In this document: piece by piece, positions 46,801 to 59,355 of the stretch
Position numbering within the stretch: the stretch's first letter is position 1
Layout of the letters: every line of letters starts with the position of its first letter
Notes under the pieces: model-generated
Seen by the model: the letters and a program-made list of their open reading frames with translations, nothing else
What the model was told of the DNA's origin: nothing
Databases searched by the model: none
Source of the DNA: Leucocoprinus leucothites
Lineage: Eukaryota > Basidiomycota > Agaricomycetes > Agaricales > Agaricaceae
Direction of reading: 5' to 3'
DNA length: 64,000 bases
Assembly: GCA_013368445.1 (NCBI GenBank)
Contig: JAACJO010000016.1
Coordinates: forward strand, 124,001-188,000
Translations under genes and position numbers: made by a program

Positions 46801-49800
46801 GGAAAGCTTGAATTAGGATGGGTGTAGGATGATGATCGAGGATCATCGGACTGGCCCTTGGAGCCGATCATTGCATTTATCAGGCAAAGGGGAGTACTCG
46901 TGCTCCCAGCCGCTCCTCCATGCTGACGCATGATATCAGAAAATGACTACTCGAAGTACGTGGTACTCGAGTTCTGAGTTGCAAAATACTCAGCGCACCG
47001 AAACTGGGTGAAGTGTAACTTGAGTCAGCCAAAATCGGCATTTCTTGGAATAAGCACGAAATTGTTCCTGAGGTCAGCGAGTGATTCCAGGTGTTTCGCA
47101 GTCTCCAGAATGTAGTAAGGTCGTTTGCTATGGCCGTTGACTTCGTTGTCCCTATCCATTTTCTTGATCAAGTTAGCACAGGCTATCCTCTAATTACTTC
47201 GCGAGATCGGTTAAAGTGCAAGGTCCGCCGATGCGAATCTTCTAGCGTGACCCGAATAAGCCTATTGTTCTTCAAGTCGAGCTCCAAGATGAGGATGAAC
47301 ACTCTTGGACACTTAGGAGGGGCAGAGCGCACCACTGATGGAAGAAGCAAGAAGTCAACCACAGCTTTCTCCGTTTGTTATCCTCTCGAATGCCACCAAA
47401 AGCGGTACCGCACCCAGCGTAACCTTGAAGCTGACATCTTACCAAGTGCACACTAGATCTAATCAAGAATCTTACTTGCTACCAAGGCTGAAACAGTCCA
47501 ACAGAAGGCTTACTTAAGAAAGAAACTTCGTCCCATCCCAGTGGTAAGGCCATACAACGTGAGATTCTCAGGATGTTTAGACTTAGTTGGGCTGAACCGC
47601 TCAGTCCGAGGGTGCAGACTGAATCTGATAACTTGTAAGAATTGGGATAACATTGCGATTGGTTTGCGATGGATGCTCAGCAACGTCCGTCACTTAACAT
47701 ACGGCTGCCTGGACCAGGCGTTGAACTAACCGGACGCTGACTCTGCGTGACGTAGGATGGTGCAAGTGGTGTGTTGACCACCAGGGCGGCGGGGGCAAAG
47801 AATTCTGAGAAAAAGCTTAACTCAGCGTCTGATCAGGCACGTTGCAATCACTCACTCATAAGAACACTGTTATTAGACTAGTCCCAAGGCGATGTAGACA
47901 CCCCCAAATTATACTACTGTAGGCTGCGTTGCTATTCGCATATATGAATTAGCCCAGAACCTGACCAGGAGCGGTGGGGGAACACACTTCACATTTCTGT
48001 AGATGTTTGAAATTTCTCTTCATTGAGTCCCAGCGGATTGATACCAGTTTTCACCCCGTTTCTGCGTTCTGAAGGTGGCAGAAGACCCGCACAACACCTA
48101 AAAAACCGACGTCAGCTCACGACCTCCAGTGTCGTATCCAAGTTTCAACCCAGAGCTCGAATCTGCCCAGAGCACGAGGATCACAGAAAGGAACTGCGCT
48201 GCAATAGAGCCACGACAAAGGTGGAAAGTCCCCTTGACGTCAGCTACGGCTGACAGATACCGCGAACATAGCTTCGATGTTGGGGGTTTCAGTTATCCCG
48301 CCTTCACTGGAACAGTTGATGAGAAGACCAGAATCAGAGCCTGAAAAGAGAAAGCCTAAAATAAGCCTTCGTGTGATCGATTGCGGATTCCAAAGTGCAG
48401 ACATACGTCTCCTAACAAAGCTCGTCAGAGATTGATGGTGATAACGGGGTAAGCGCTACCGTCGCACTTGTTCCTAGATTCCCCTCAAAGACATCGGTTC
48501 TGCTGGATTAACACAGGGGGTATCCCAGTAAATAGCCTGTCATAGATACGTGGTTTCACTGGAGCTGGTTTCAGCAATAGCTATAAGAGTAAAATTAGCG
48601 AAGATCAGAACTTACGGGTCCTTCCGCGGACCGACTGTCAGTATTCTCTCATAGTACAGAATTGTGGCGAGCCAGGATTGGCTTTAGTCCAGCTCGTGGG
48701 TTCTCGGGCGGTGCTTCCTTCCGCCGATCCCGTGCGGCCGAGAAGACCATATCATGTGTTCCCTGAGAGAGAGCAGAGGAAATTTTGGAGGGAAGTTAAG
48801 CTTGAGATATATGAGGCCCATCAGAGGAAATCAGATCGACTTGAGCGTGACAAAAGCTATATGAAACTATGGCCATTGGTACATCTGTGACATAGGAATG
48901 AGCTTTGTAGTGGCGTATAATCAAGGTTTCTAGAGAATTCGAATCGATCACGTACACACGGATTCTCCCAGAACCTCCCCTTCAGCTTCCAAGCAAGAAA
49001 TGAGTATGCCTCGTAGGTGATGGGTGGAGGTAATAAAGAGACCACATGATATGTTATAGAACCAACAAGTCAACAAAAAGCACTAGGTCCGAGGAGCATT
49101 TCATCGGTAAAATATTCAGGTTGACCCTGCAACGTATTGATGGTCCGAGATGCCGTTCAGCATCAGTCGAGAGTATCGCAGTATAGTCTAATTAGGCTGT
49201 TTGAAGACTTACAGCCGGACCCACACCAGAAGTGCTACCGGTAATTAAATGATAAGCCGTTGTCTAAGGCTTATTCAAGAGTGAGCCTCGATGCTGAGGA
49301 TGAGCATCGAATGATAGAACCTCGGATGAGCATTTTGGTCTCTTGATCATCACTGCGGGAAAGACTTACCAGGGCACATTGGGTGCATATACGAGGGAAG
49401 TAGTCGTGACTCAAATATTTGGGCTATCTACTAATCCGTCACGATGGAATATGATGAAACTTAGTTCCTTGGCCCCGAATGGCATCGACTTAAGATCGGT
49501 TGGAGTTCACAGTACTTGCATTAAGGAGTCCTAGAAGTCGCAATGAGCCGAATCAAATGAATTCGTCATATCAGGGGCGTCTTTAGTACGGACCGAGGTA
49601 GCTCCTGAGGTGCTTGCAGGCGTGTGGTGTGATGTTTCCAATTGTTCAGATGAATTATCGCGCCTCGAGAACCTGTAAAGTACGTAGCTCTTGACATCCA
49701 TTGATGATATTGATTCAGACACGAGTCGTAGAGAAGGCAACACAAGTTTGTCTGTCGGAACCAGAAGCCTGTAGACGTGTTGCCGCATTGCTGGAAATCT

Positions 49801-50172
49801 GATTCTTGATCATGTTCCTCTACTGAAACCGGCCGCCATCGTGAATCGAGCCCTCGGTTAGCTCAAAGGCACAAATATGATTGAAAATAGAGTGAACCAT
49901 TCAATGTCGCTAACTATGAGATGGCGACTGGTCCTTAAGACGAGAGTTAAAATCATCAGGAAAGAGGTAGGTGAAATCGGATGTGACCGGCGCTCTTGGA
50001 GACCTAATATTGACATCGATCACCACAAGTTGGACGGCATGGAGAACCAACTGTCTGGGGCCACGTTGTAATCGGGGTTTCGTCATTCGTTCTGATGAAA
50101 AACCGCAGCATTCCAGAAAGAAATGGATATTATATTTTCTTGAGACGTCTACATGTCTTCGTTCAATGCGCA
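40842..50172. other. Largest gene-poor stretch, about 9.3 kb
   Basis: I could not support any gene here. Many frames of 60-120 codons occur on both strands. The most protein-like are at 48678-48890 (+, charged helix EREQRKFWREVKLEIYEAHQ) and 49531-49788 (-, Ser/Thr-rich tail), but neither joins convincing neighbours by splicing. No tRNA cloverleaf, LTR pair or transposase was recognised. It may contain old, unrecognisable repeats. Confidence 0.4.
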
Positions 50173-51459
50173 CTATGAACCAACAGCTGATTGTTGGATC
50201 GTCTGGAGCCCAGTGGTATCAATTTCTCCGACTTTGATTCTATCAAGCAGGATTTTAAGCTCTTTGAATTGTTCGACCTTGTGCGTCTTCTTTATGAACT
50301 TTTAGATCCGCAGGACAAGCGACTACCGATGTTGCAGTAGGCTCACCTGGTACTTCACCACCCGGCCCGAGGTACTTGCCAATGCGAAGAAAAGTGTTTC
50401 AGTATTTTGTCCTTCATCTATTAATCATGTCATTCAGATATGGTACGGAAGTGAGTGACTCCCGGACTCACCATAGCATATTTTAAAAGGTTGTAAGCCG
50501 TATCCTGTGACGATATCGCCTTTCGTCTGCTTGGACGGTTTCTAAGCATAGTATTGATCTTCTTCTGACATGACAAAGTGAAAATAGCATTACTGACAGG
50601 TAGGATATAGGCTCTGACGACTTGGGATATACCCAACCCGACGAAGCATACAATCTTAGGCTTGTATTTTGAAATTTTAGATAGAAGGGATGGAACTGAC
50701 GCGAGCTGTTCTGCACGCGATAACTCGTTTTGCTGGACGATGTGCATAAGTTCCAATTGATATTGCTATACGGGCGAGACGGAAGAGAGGACCAAACTGA
50801 CTTCGGCAGTGGGCCGGTCGACGAGATTCGTCTGAAGATCATAAGCATAAGAACACGACTAGAACAAGCATGCACACCATTCCTATTGAGAAACGACTTG
50901 GAAGGGTATGGTCTTGAGTAGGTTGTAAACGCTCCGTCGTTAAGCCTGGATGTATTGGTATTAGCATCAGTTGCATAAGTGAAAGAACGGCTGGGCGCAC
51001 CTGACTCGTAAAGACAGGGCCAGAAGTGGTTCGTAGGTCCACCAAAATGATGGCCTATCTCTGCCGAATTCTGCCCTGGACTGACCAACAATGAAGTTAA
51101 CATTTATCTTCCAAAGATGATTCGGCGATCATACTTGATTCCACAAAACACGACTATGTCTCGTCACTTGGGACCGAAATTGACACGAGGAAGAGCTTAC
51201 TATCGAGATTTTCTTCGAGGTAGTCTTGAAGGGCATTGAGATGACTGTATTTTTCTGGAGGTGCAAAGCCTCTTTTTGTGGTAAGTGAACGCAGCTTTGT
51301 GCTAGGTGTTCGTCCTAATGGTGGTGTTTCTCGGGACTTGGCCTTTCGTGGACTTCGCCAGGGAGTTGTGGGCTCCGAGTTCTGGAAGGAAAACGCGGAG
51401 ATCTTCTCTCGCAAGCGTAGACTCGACTCAGCAGGTGCGGATTCGTCGTCCTCGAGCAT
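50173..51459 (-). CDS. TDG: G/T(U) mismatch-specific DNA glycosylase (TDG/MUG family)
   Basis: Nine exons: 51459-51201, 51153-51135, 51080-51001, 50945-50878, 50831-50802, 50732-50598, 50541-50472, 50417-50347 and 50298-50173. Phases agree throughout and give 285 residues. The start is firm because an in-frame TGA lies 9 bases upstream. The N-terminal tail is basic and Ser/Thr-rich. The core begins GFAPPEKYSHLNALQDYLEENLDIVFCGINPGQ; in human TDG the Asn of GINPG activates the water. Next come GGPTNHFWPCLYESG, TNLVDRPTAE, KIVCFVGLGI, GYGLQPFK and STSGRVVKYQ, all in family order. The enzyme removes thymine or uracil from mismatches with guanine in the nucleus. Two exons are tiny (19 and 30 nt) and two donors are GTCAGT. 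The stretch around ISQVVRAYILP is the least certain junction. Confidence 0.9.
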
Positions 51460-52026
51460 TCTGAGTCCTCAACAAGGTCTTCCAAACTTGCGCAGCGACA
51501 ACTTGCTGCCAGGTGAAGTTCGAACTGACGTCATCATACTCACGTGTCGAAGTCAGGGTCGTTGTAGTATGTCCCCTTTAAACCGCTATCCACAATCAGG
51601 TTGGGGGGGCTGAGCTCAAGCACATAGTATACTGTGTGCAGCTCAAACTCCATATGAATATATCTTTGAAGATTCAATAAAAGAGGGAAAGTTCAACAGG
51701 TTCAACCGCAGTCAACCAAACTACCGCCACATTTTGCCACTACTGGTCAATCTTGAACGCGCACTGGGATTGTTCGGAGTTAGTCCGACACTACCTGGAT
51801 CAATCAGAGGTGATATTTAACCGAGGCAGTCAATTACTTTCTCACGAATGGCGCAGCGATTACGCGGAAGAGGGTCTGAAGTAAGCTTGTTTCTGACGGG
51901 CACAATGGTCACCTGGGGTCAAACGCTACCCAGCTACTCCGAAGTCAGAACAGTCTCAAAGAGAGTCTTTAACGACCATAAGGCGGACGAAGTCAAAACG
52001 AGCATCATTCAATACATTAGGATTTT
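51460..52026. other. Intergenic spacer between TDG and the MFS array
   Basis: This holds the glycosylase promoter and the 3' UTR of the first array gene. I see no gene. Confidence 0.45.
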
Positions 52027-54052
52027 TTATATTGAATAACCGACGTCCACCCACTTCCGCATCCTCTCTCCATGTTTGATGATAATAACGAGTAAGCTAC
52101 GTTCATAGTATCAGCGGGGTTTCCAGAGCAACCAGATTGAGTACTCACCCCAATCCAGCCCATGCGAGCAACGCTGAGATAAGGTTGGTAAGAACAATAC
52201 CATAGGCATTGATCATTGGAAGTATTCCTGCGACGGCAAAGGAAAGAAGAAATGCACGTAATCCACTGGTTTATTTGAAAAAAAAAAGGTTAAGTCGTAG
52301 ACAAAGGAGGTATTCAATCCCGGCCCACCTGTTCGCTGCCATAGCTTCTGCACTGCGTGTTTGCAATATATCTACGATATAGGCAGCTGATGGGCCTAGC
52401 ACCATGTCTACCTACATCATGATTCAGCAGGTGGGAATGAGGAAATCCACCATTGAAAACGGTATGGCAACCCACCCCAAAACCATTCATGAAAAGGAAC
52501 AATAGGTTCAAGACAAGGCCTATCGGGCCGGGGATGTATCGGATTGATAGACCGCTCAACAAGATAGAGAGAGGCACTAAAACAGAAGCGCCTATAAAGC
52601 ATGCTCTCAAACGGTCTTCAGGATACAAAAACCCTCTCTTCGACTTCCACTTTTTGACGACCCTGTCAGATAAGCCACCAGCCACAGGCGCACCCACTAA
52701 TCTCTATGTTCAGCCACTAACTTATGATCGAATCATCGAGCGCACCAATATTCCCAAGTCCTGATGGGAGATAACAGGCTCCTAAAAGAGCTTCGTTTCG
52801 AATATTGTACCGAATTCCCTGGTCGTAGAGTGACAAGATGAAGTCAATAAACTAGAGACCACTCACAATTGTGTATGCCAGTGGGACGAGTAACACTATT
52901 TGCAGCGTGAATGCTCAACCGGATACGCTAAGTGAAAATAATACCATAGTCAGTTAAAAGGACCACTAGCCCAACCATAGTCTGAGAAAGCTTGATATCA
53001 GCGGGTGGACTTCAAGATATGAAGTTTGACGAACAAGGGCGAAAAGAGATGGACTGCGAAGGAGGCCTAGAGGCGCCAATGGATTGATCAACACAGGTCG
53101 CCACCGAGGTCTAGAGTTAGGCTCTAGACTTTCAATCTTGAGTGCACCAGGGTGACTGGTCTCGGTAAAAGCAAATAGTACGAAGATGAACCCTATTAAG
53201 GCGAAAACACCAAGTCCGAGTTGCAGGATACGCCACGAGAAGTAGTGCGTGGTGAAGCCTGAGTCGCATTTTCAGTCCGTGCATGATGGCATCGAATATG
53301 GATCATTCGCGAACCTCCAACAAACGGGGCTAAAGCTGGGCCGACAAGTGTAGCCTATATTGAGTAAATATATAACGTCGGCTTAAATTCAAGCTTAGGA
53401 TACCTGGGTGACTTACGCCAAAGAAAATGCCCAAAGCCGTTCCCCTCTCCTCTAATTTGTATATATCACCTATAACTCCCGCACCCAAAGCCATTCCAGG
53501 AGCAGCACCTGCAGATTGGAAGAACCTCCAGAACATCAGCTGTGGAACCGTTCTTGCATACCAAACACCCAAGGAACCTGCTATGGAGACAGGAAAACCA
53601 ACAAGATACACAACCCTTTTCCCATCTATAAGGTGCTCTGAGCATACTGCCAGTTCAACGAAGAGAACGAGGAGCGTACAATAAGCAGCATATGCGGTGC
53701 CGATCAGTGGGCCAATAAATGTAGCGAGAACTGATAAGCTGACTGCATAGCTAGAAAAGTATTGAACGAGAGGATCTCATCAAGATAGTAGGCGGTTACC
53801 TGACCGTTGCTCCTGTCGTCTGTAGTTCTGCAGCAATTTGAGGGATCGAGGGCAGAAATGTCCCAGAGACAAACGCTTCCAAGCTGCTATATCACATCGA
53901 TCGTGGCATAAATTCACGGACTTACGGGCCAACAATCCGCACCATGATACAACAGCAACCAAGAATCTTTTCTCCGCTCTTGAATATCGCTGATAGATGA
54001 GGTCATGATCAGCCTGGGCTGGGAGGAGAGATGTTTCCTCCGAATCTGACAT
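52027..54052 (-). CDS. MFS transporter, array member A (paralog 2)
   Basis: The gene starts MSDSEETSLLPAQ, with the same acidic ETxLL tail as its paralogs, and ends KWVDVGYSI. Blocks in order: VVSWCGLLA, AFVSGTFLPSIPQIAAEL, motif A as YGKRVVYL, GVIGDIYKLEERGTALG, helix 5 motif C GPALAPFVGG, FTETSHPG, NPLAPLGLLRSPS, VGAPVAGGLSDRV, YPEDRLRA and AGILPMINAYGIVLTN. Splicing across these blocks uses GT-AG introns of about 50 nt and I met no frame break. A 12-helix plasma membrane antiporter of DHA1 type is inferred; the substrate is unknown. The next gene's stop is 325 bp upstream of its start. Confidence 0.87.
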
Positions 54053-54376
54053 AGAGTCAAGTAGTGGTATATGAGAGCACCGAGAGGGTAGTATTTGATC
54101 TTCCTTTAAACGATGAAGGCACCATTTCGCACAAGTAACGCATCTGGTCGTACGTTCAGGATCATCCTTATTACATCAGCTTTTCTTGTGGCACGGTCGG
54201 ATATTTTTGTAACTTTCAATATGGCGTGTTAGGGAATTCTGAGCGGACCGGCGGCCAGTAGCGGAAACCCGTTGTGAGGATTGCGCTATGCTCTATTTTG
54301 ATTTCAATCGTCGATAATCATTGCGGAAATTTTCTAAGTACCACAAATCAGCGTGAGCAATCCGTAAATATACACC

Positions 54377-56417
54377 TCAGTTGTCAGCTACGGTTGAATA
54401 GCCGACATCAGCCCACGCCCTCATTTGGTCGCCGTAGCGAACAGTTACAAAAAGCAGCCTGCATGAACCAAGTTGAAGTACAGTCATATCATGCACGAAG
54501 GACAGGGAAATGCTTACACAAATCCAATCCATGCCAAGCACGCTGAAACTAGGTTCGTAATCAGCACCCCATAGGTATCGATCATAGGCATGACTCCCGC
54601 TATTGCGAATGTTAGAAGGAAAGACCTGAAACCTCTATCGGAAATTGAGCATCAGACGATTAAGTGGAAGATAATACGGCCATACGCATTACATGCCATG
54701 GCCTCTGCACTACGTGAGTGCATAACATCCACCACGTATGATGCACTTGGGCTTAGGACAATGTCAACCTATAACAAGCTCAGTAGAAAGATGGGATTAT
54801 TGACTGGAAACGTACACCAAGACCATTCATGAAAAGTAGAAGAAGATTGAGCACCAGCCCAATAGGACCTCCGATGTATTCAGTCACCAAACCGCAACCA
54901 AGAACAGACAGAGGAACAAAGATGAGGCCACCAGAAAATGTGGCACGCAGGCGATCTTCAGGGTACCATACACCTCCTCTTTTATTCTTCCATTTGGCGA
55001 CGATTCTGTCCGAAATTCGCCCTGCGACGGGCGCACCAACTATAGCATGGAATGAGGGCAAGAAATCAAACCCATCATCGTCGAGACTCACCCATATTAC
55101 CCAACCCACAAGGCAGGAAACACGCTCCTACTAGGAGTTCGTTATCGAGATTATACCGCTTACCCTGAATTATCATTAGCGCCGTCTACCAGTGCAGCCC
55201 AAGAGATTAGCTTACCATTGTATAAGCAAGAGGGACCAGAAGAACTTGGAAATATATCATCAGTAATCATAGAAGAGCAATGGATGTCATGAATCACCGT
55301 AATCCGTTAGAAGAAGGAAGAAGCCCGCGGCGGACTAAAATAAAGAACATGAACAACTGTGACAAGACGACGATGAGTCTGCAACCAGAGCGTACCACAG
55401 TGCATATGTTCGGACTTTGCAATAGTTGTAGAGGTCGCAGAGGGTTAACGGCTGTAAAAGACCACCTATGTTCCGCTTCGCCACTTTGTCGAAATTTATC
55501 AATTCCCCGGGTACCGGGATGACTTGTCTCAGGGAAAGCAAACATAAAAATCGTAAATGCAACTAGAGCCAATGCACCCATGCACAATTGCATGACTCTC
55601 CATCCCCAGAAGTGTGAGATGAAGCCTGTTCAGTCCGTAAGTAGATGTCCGAGAAGCAAGCTATGACACGGCCGAACCTCCGATAGGGGGCGACAAAGTT
55701 GTACCCAACAAACTTCCCTGTTGTGATGTGAATCAATCTTGCTTCTCTCCGAAAAAAGCGCACCACTCACAGCAAGGAAGATGCCCATGCCCGTTCCTCG
55801 TTCCTCCAACTTGTAGATATCACCAACGACTGCTGCTCCAACAACCAGTCCCGGAGAGGCGCCTATACATTGCCAAAATCTCCAAAACAAGAGGTCGGAC
55901 ATATCTCGTGCAGCCGAGACACCCAGCGAGCCAAGGATACATAAAGGGAGAGAAATCAGGTAGATCGGACGCCTGCCGTCTGTTGGAGTTTGTAAACAGG
56001 GACCCGGAATTCGAATTGTTGATATCATTACTCACAAAAAGTAGAGTAGCTAGCAGACACTAGCGCCCCGATGGAGGTGGAAAGTACCGAAAGGCTGACA
56101 GCGAAACTTCATCATGATTGAGTCACAAAGTCGAGAGTAGCAAAAGACTCGAAATCACCCAACGCTCTCTCCTGTCGTGTTCAAATCTTTTGCGATCTGA
56201 GGTATTGAGGGACTGAAGGTTCCAGATAAGAACACTAGAGTTGGAGTCAGAAATGTATGCCAAGACGCAAAGGAAAAGTCTTACATGGCATCAAGCCGCA
56301 CCAGGCCACTGTTGCTACAACGAACTTTTTGTAGAGTGGAGAAAATCGCTGATACACAAGTTCATGCTTGGAGGGGAGGAGCACGTCGGGGAGCAAAGGC
56401 GTCTCCTCAGATGCCAT
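54377..56417 (-). CDS. MFS transporter, array member B (paralog 3)
   Basis: The first open frame reaches 56546, but the family start MASEETPLLPDVL is the ATG at 56417. The end is WADVGYSTVADN. Family blocks: VYQRFSPLYKKFVVATVAWCGLMPC, GSLGVSAARDMSDLLFWRF, VVGDIYKLEERGTGMG, FPETSHPGTRGID, NPLRPLQLLQSPN, VGAPVAGRISDRIVAKW, YPEDRLRATFSG and AGVMPMIDTYGVLITN. No disabling change was seen. Introns are short GT-AG. It is closest in look to member C, sharing the LVYQRFSPLYKKF tail. Role and topology are as for member A. Confidence 0.87.
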
Positions 56418-56820
56418 GAGTAACGGCGGAAGCAAAGGACAAACAGCTAAGCCGAGGACTCGAAGTGTGGATATCCGGGGATGAGCTGAGTGCAAGTCGG
56501 CTGTCCAAAACTTCCATGACCTGACTAGTGTCAGGCTTCGAGTCATTCATCCCTGCTTCTGAGGTTCTAAAACCCACGCTGACATGGCCTCGAGGCTCGA
56601 GAAATTTAGCTAGCGCTAGCACTGGCAGAACCCCTGACGAAAAATTAAAAAGAACAAACACAACACAGATTGAATTTGGTCCATCACCAGATCACTCATC
56701 ACTTCCAGTCACGTGGAAAAAGTACTGTATCTTATTTGATAATACAGGGCCAACCGACAATCAAAGGAGTTAGTCAGAGATACTATCTCCCGTATTTTCC
56801 AAGTAGAATACCTCCTCTTG

Positions 56821-58912
56821 TCAATCATTTTGAGCAGTCGAGTAGTTGACCTTGGTCCAAGATCTCATTTGATCACCATAACGCACGGTCACCACCAGCA
56901 TGCTATATAACACAAAAATAGCCTCAGTCTTGACTACAAACGAGACAATCGCAGGCTCACATGAAGCCAATCCAGGCTAGTAAGGCTGAAATTGTATTCG
57001 TTTCCACTAGGCCTAGATTATTAATCGAAGGCATCACCCCAGCAGTTGCGAACGTTAGAAGGAAATTTCTGAAACCTCTGTTGCCATGATGTCAGTCTCG
57101 TCTCTCACTTTAAGAGCTCGTTACTAGCGTACGCGTTGCAGGCCATAGCTTCAGCGCTACGTGAATGAAGGATGTCAACTGAATAAGCTACAATAGGGCT
57201 CAGGACCATAGTGGTCTGGTGTCTATGAGCCTTAGCACGAGGAGCACGGAAGATAGAAACGCACTCCGACACCATTGAAGAAAAGTGACACGAGATTGAG
57301 GGTCAGCCCAATGTATCCGGCAATGTATTGGGTAGCCAATCCACATCCAAGAACGGATAAAGGGACCAAGACGAGGGCTCCCGGAAACGATGCTCGTAGC
57401 CGGTCCTCGGGATACCATACGCCATTCCTTTTCTTCTTCCAGTGAATGATGACTCTATCAGCAAGTCGTCCTGCCATTGCTGCTCCAGCTAGGTGTGGGT
57501 TTGCAAGATTCAATCCTGGTCAGTAAAGCGAAAGCTGGATCTTAATTAATAAAACTTTCGAATGCTCACCCATATTACCCAATCCACAAGGGATAAAGCA
57601 GGCACCGACAAGGGCCTCATTATGATCGAGATGGTAGCGCTTTCCCTAAAGCTATGTCAATAATTTCTGGAGCCAAGATTTATCTGCGTATACGCCTGCG
57701 CAGCCGTACAATCGTATAAGCCAGGGGGATCAACAAAACTAGGAAGTGTTGTAATGACAAAGTCAACCAGGATAATCCCACGCTCACCATAGTCAGTGAC
57801 AAGGGCAAAGAAACCTGCAACGGACTACATGGATACGGTGAGACTCAAACCAATACGAGTGTTAAATCGAGCTCACCGTAACGACAAGAGTAGGGCTGCG
57901 TAATAGGGAGACTGGTCGGAGAGGATTGACATGCGTCCAACTGTGCTTCGCACTGCCACTGAGCCTAAGCTTATCGATCCCACGCGTGCCGGGATGGCTA
58001 GTTTCAGGAAAGGCGAAGAACATCACAGCGAACAAGAGGGCGCTAGTGACACCGAGGCAAAATTGCATGAATCTCCAGGATGCGTAGTGGGCTACAAAGC
58101 CTGGAGATTAGATCAGTTTAAGGAACACAAGAAAAGGGAAATCAAAATGCCCAAACCTCCAACCGGTGGGGCTAAAGCAGGCCCTAGCTGTATACCCTTG
58201 ACACGAAGTGAGATCAGTAGTCGTACACAGCAAACCACAAAAAAAAACTTACAGCAAGGAACCATCCCATTCCTGTTCCCCGTTCCTCGAGCTTGTATAT
58301 ATCCCCAACGACTGCTGCACCGACAGCCAGACCTGGTGAAGCACCAGCACACTGCAAAACTCGCCAGAACAGGACTTGTGGTAGGCTCTGTGCAGTTGCG
58401 ACGCCAAACGAGCCAATGACGGAAAGCGGCTGAGAAACCAAATAGACTCGTCGGCGACCATCTGTAAGAGGCCATGGATTAACAAGTTCTAGAATGGCCT
58501 AGTAATTACCTACAGAATGTCGAATAACTAGCTGCCGCAAGGGCACCGATCGAGGTTGATAGCACTGAGATGCTGACGGTAACACTGGTAGATCATGAAT
58601 GTTTGAACGCTGAGCGAAGGAATAAAAACGAGGCTAATACTGACCTAACATTTCCTCCCGTTGTGTTCAAATCTCGAGCGATCTGGGGGATTGAGGGATA
58701 GAAAGTCCCGGATATGAATACTGAGCGCCGAGCATAAGTTGTGGAGGGTACTGATAACTCAGGGATGTCATACACGGCAGTAGACCACACCAGGATACGA
58801 TAACGACTATGAACTTCTTGTACAGCGGCGAAAAGCGTTGATAGACCAGTTGGTGGTCATCACTCGGTATATTCAATGGACGAGATAGAAGAGGACGCTC
58901 TTCAGAGGCCAT
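56821..58912 (-). CDS. MFS transporter, array member C (paralog 4)
   Basis: The gene starts MASEERPLLSRPL and ends TKVNYSTAQND. Blocks: LVYQRFSPLYKKFIVVIVSW, VIGSFGVATAQSLPQVLFWR, VVGDIYKLEERGTGMGWF, GPALAPPVGG, FPETSHPGTRGIDKLR, NPLRPVSLLRSPT, AGRLADRVIIHW and YPEDRLRASFPG. A TATTTAAAG tract about 80 bases before the ATG (58991-58999) may be its TATA element. The helix 11 region reads AGVMPSINNLGLVETN, more diverged than in the paralogs. No frame break was seen. Confidence 0.87.
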
Positions 58913-59355
58913 GGAAAGGATGTTGAGGAAACACTGATCAAAAGATCGTTACAGGAATGAGGATAGAAGAACAGGCTCGAAAGAGGTTTCTTTAAATACC
59001 TAGTATTTCCACCAACGTGGTTTACCTTCGAGCACATGGCTATGATCACCCGACTCCCGCCAGTGTCGTCGTTAAAAATTACCACCCTGTCATCTTGAAG
59101 GGAAATGAGAGGGGACGGCTACGTCTCAGAGAACGATTCTGCTTCAAGGATATAAGATGGGCGTCCAGAACCCATGATAATAAGAGTAATGGACAGTGAA
59201 GTTGGTGTTCAGGCGCCTGAGAATCAAAGCGCGATTTTTTGCGTCCTTGATGTGACGGTCACGAGGAATAGACCAAGTAATATGTAGCTGGGATCCGAGC
59301 AGCTTTCTGAGAATAGATAACATATATTCAGTATAATTACATTTTGCACAGTCCT

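Noticed and set aside
47800..50100. Possible minus-strand gene from scattered frames (for example 49531-49788)
   Set aside because: No shared domain, no chain of GT-AG junctions keeping one frame and no clear start.
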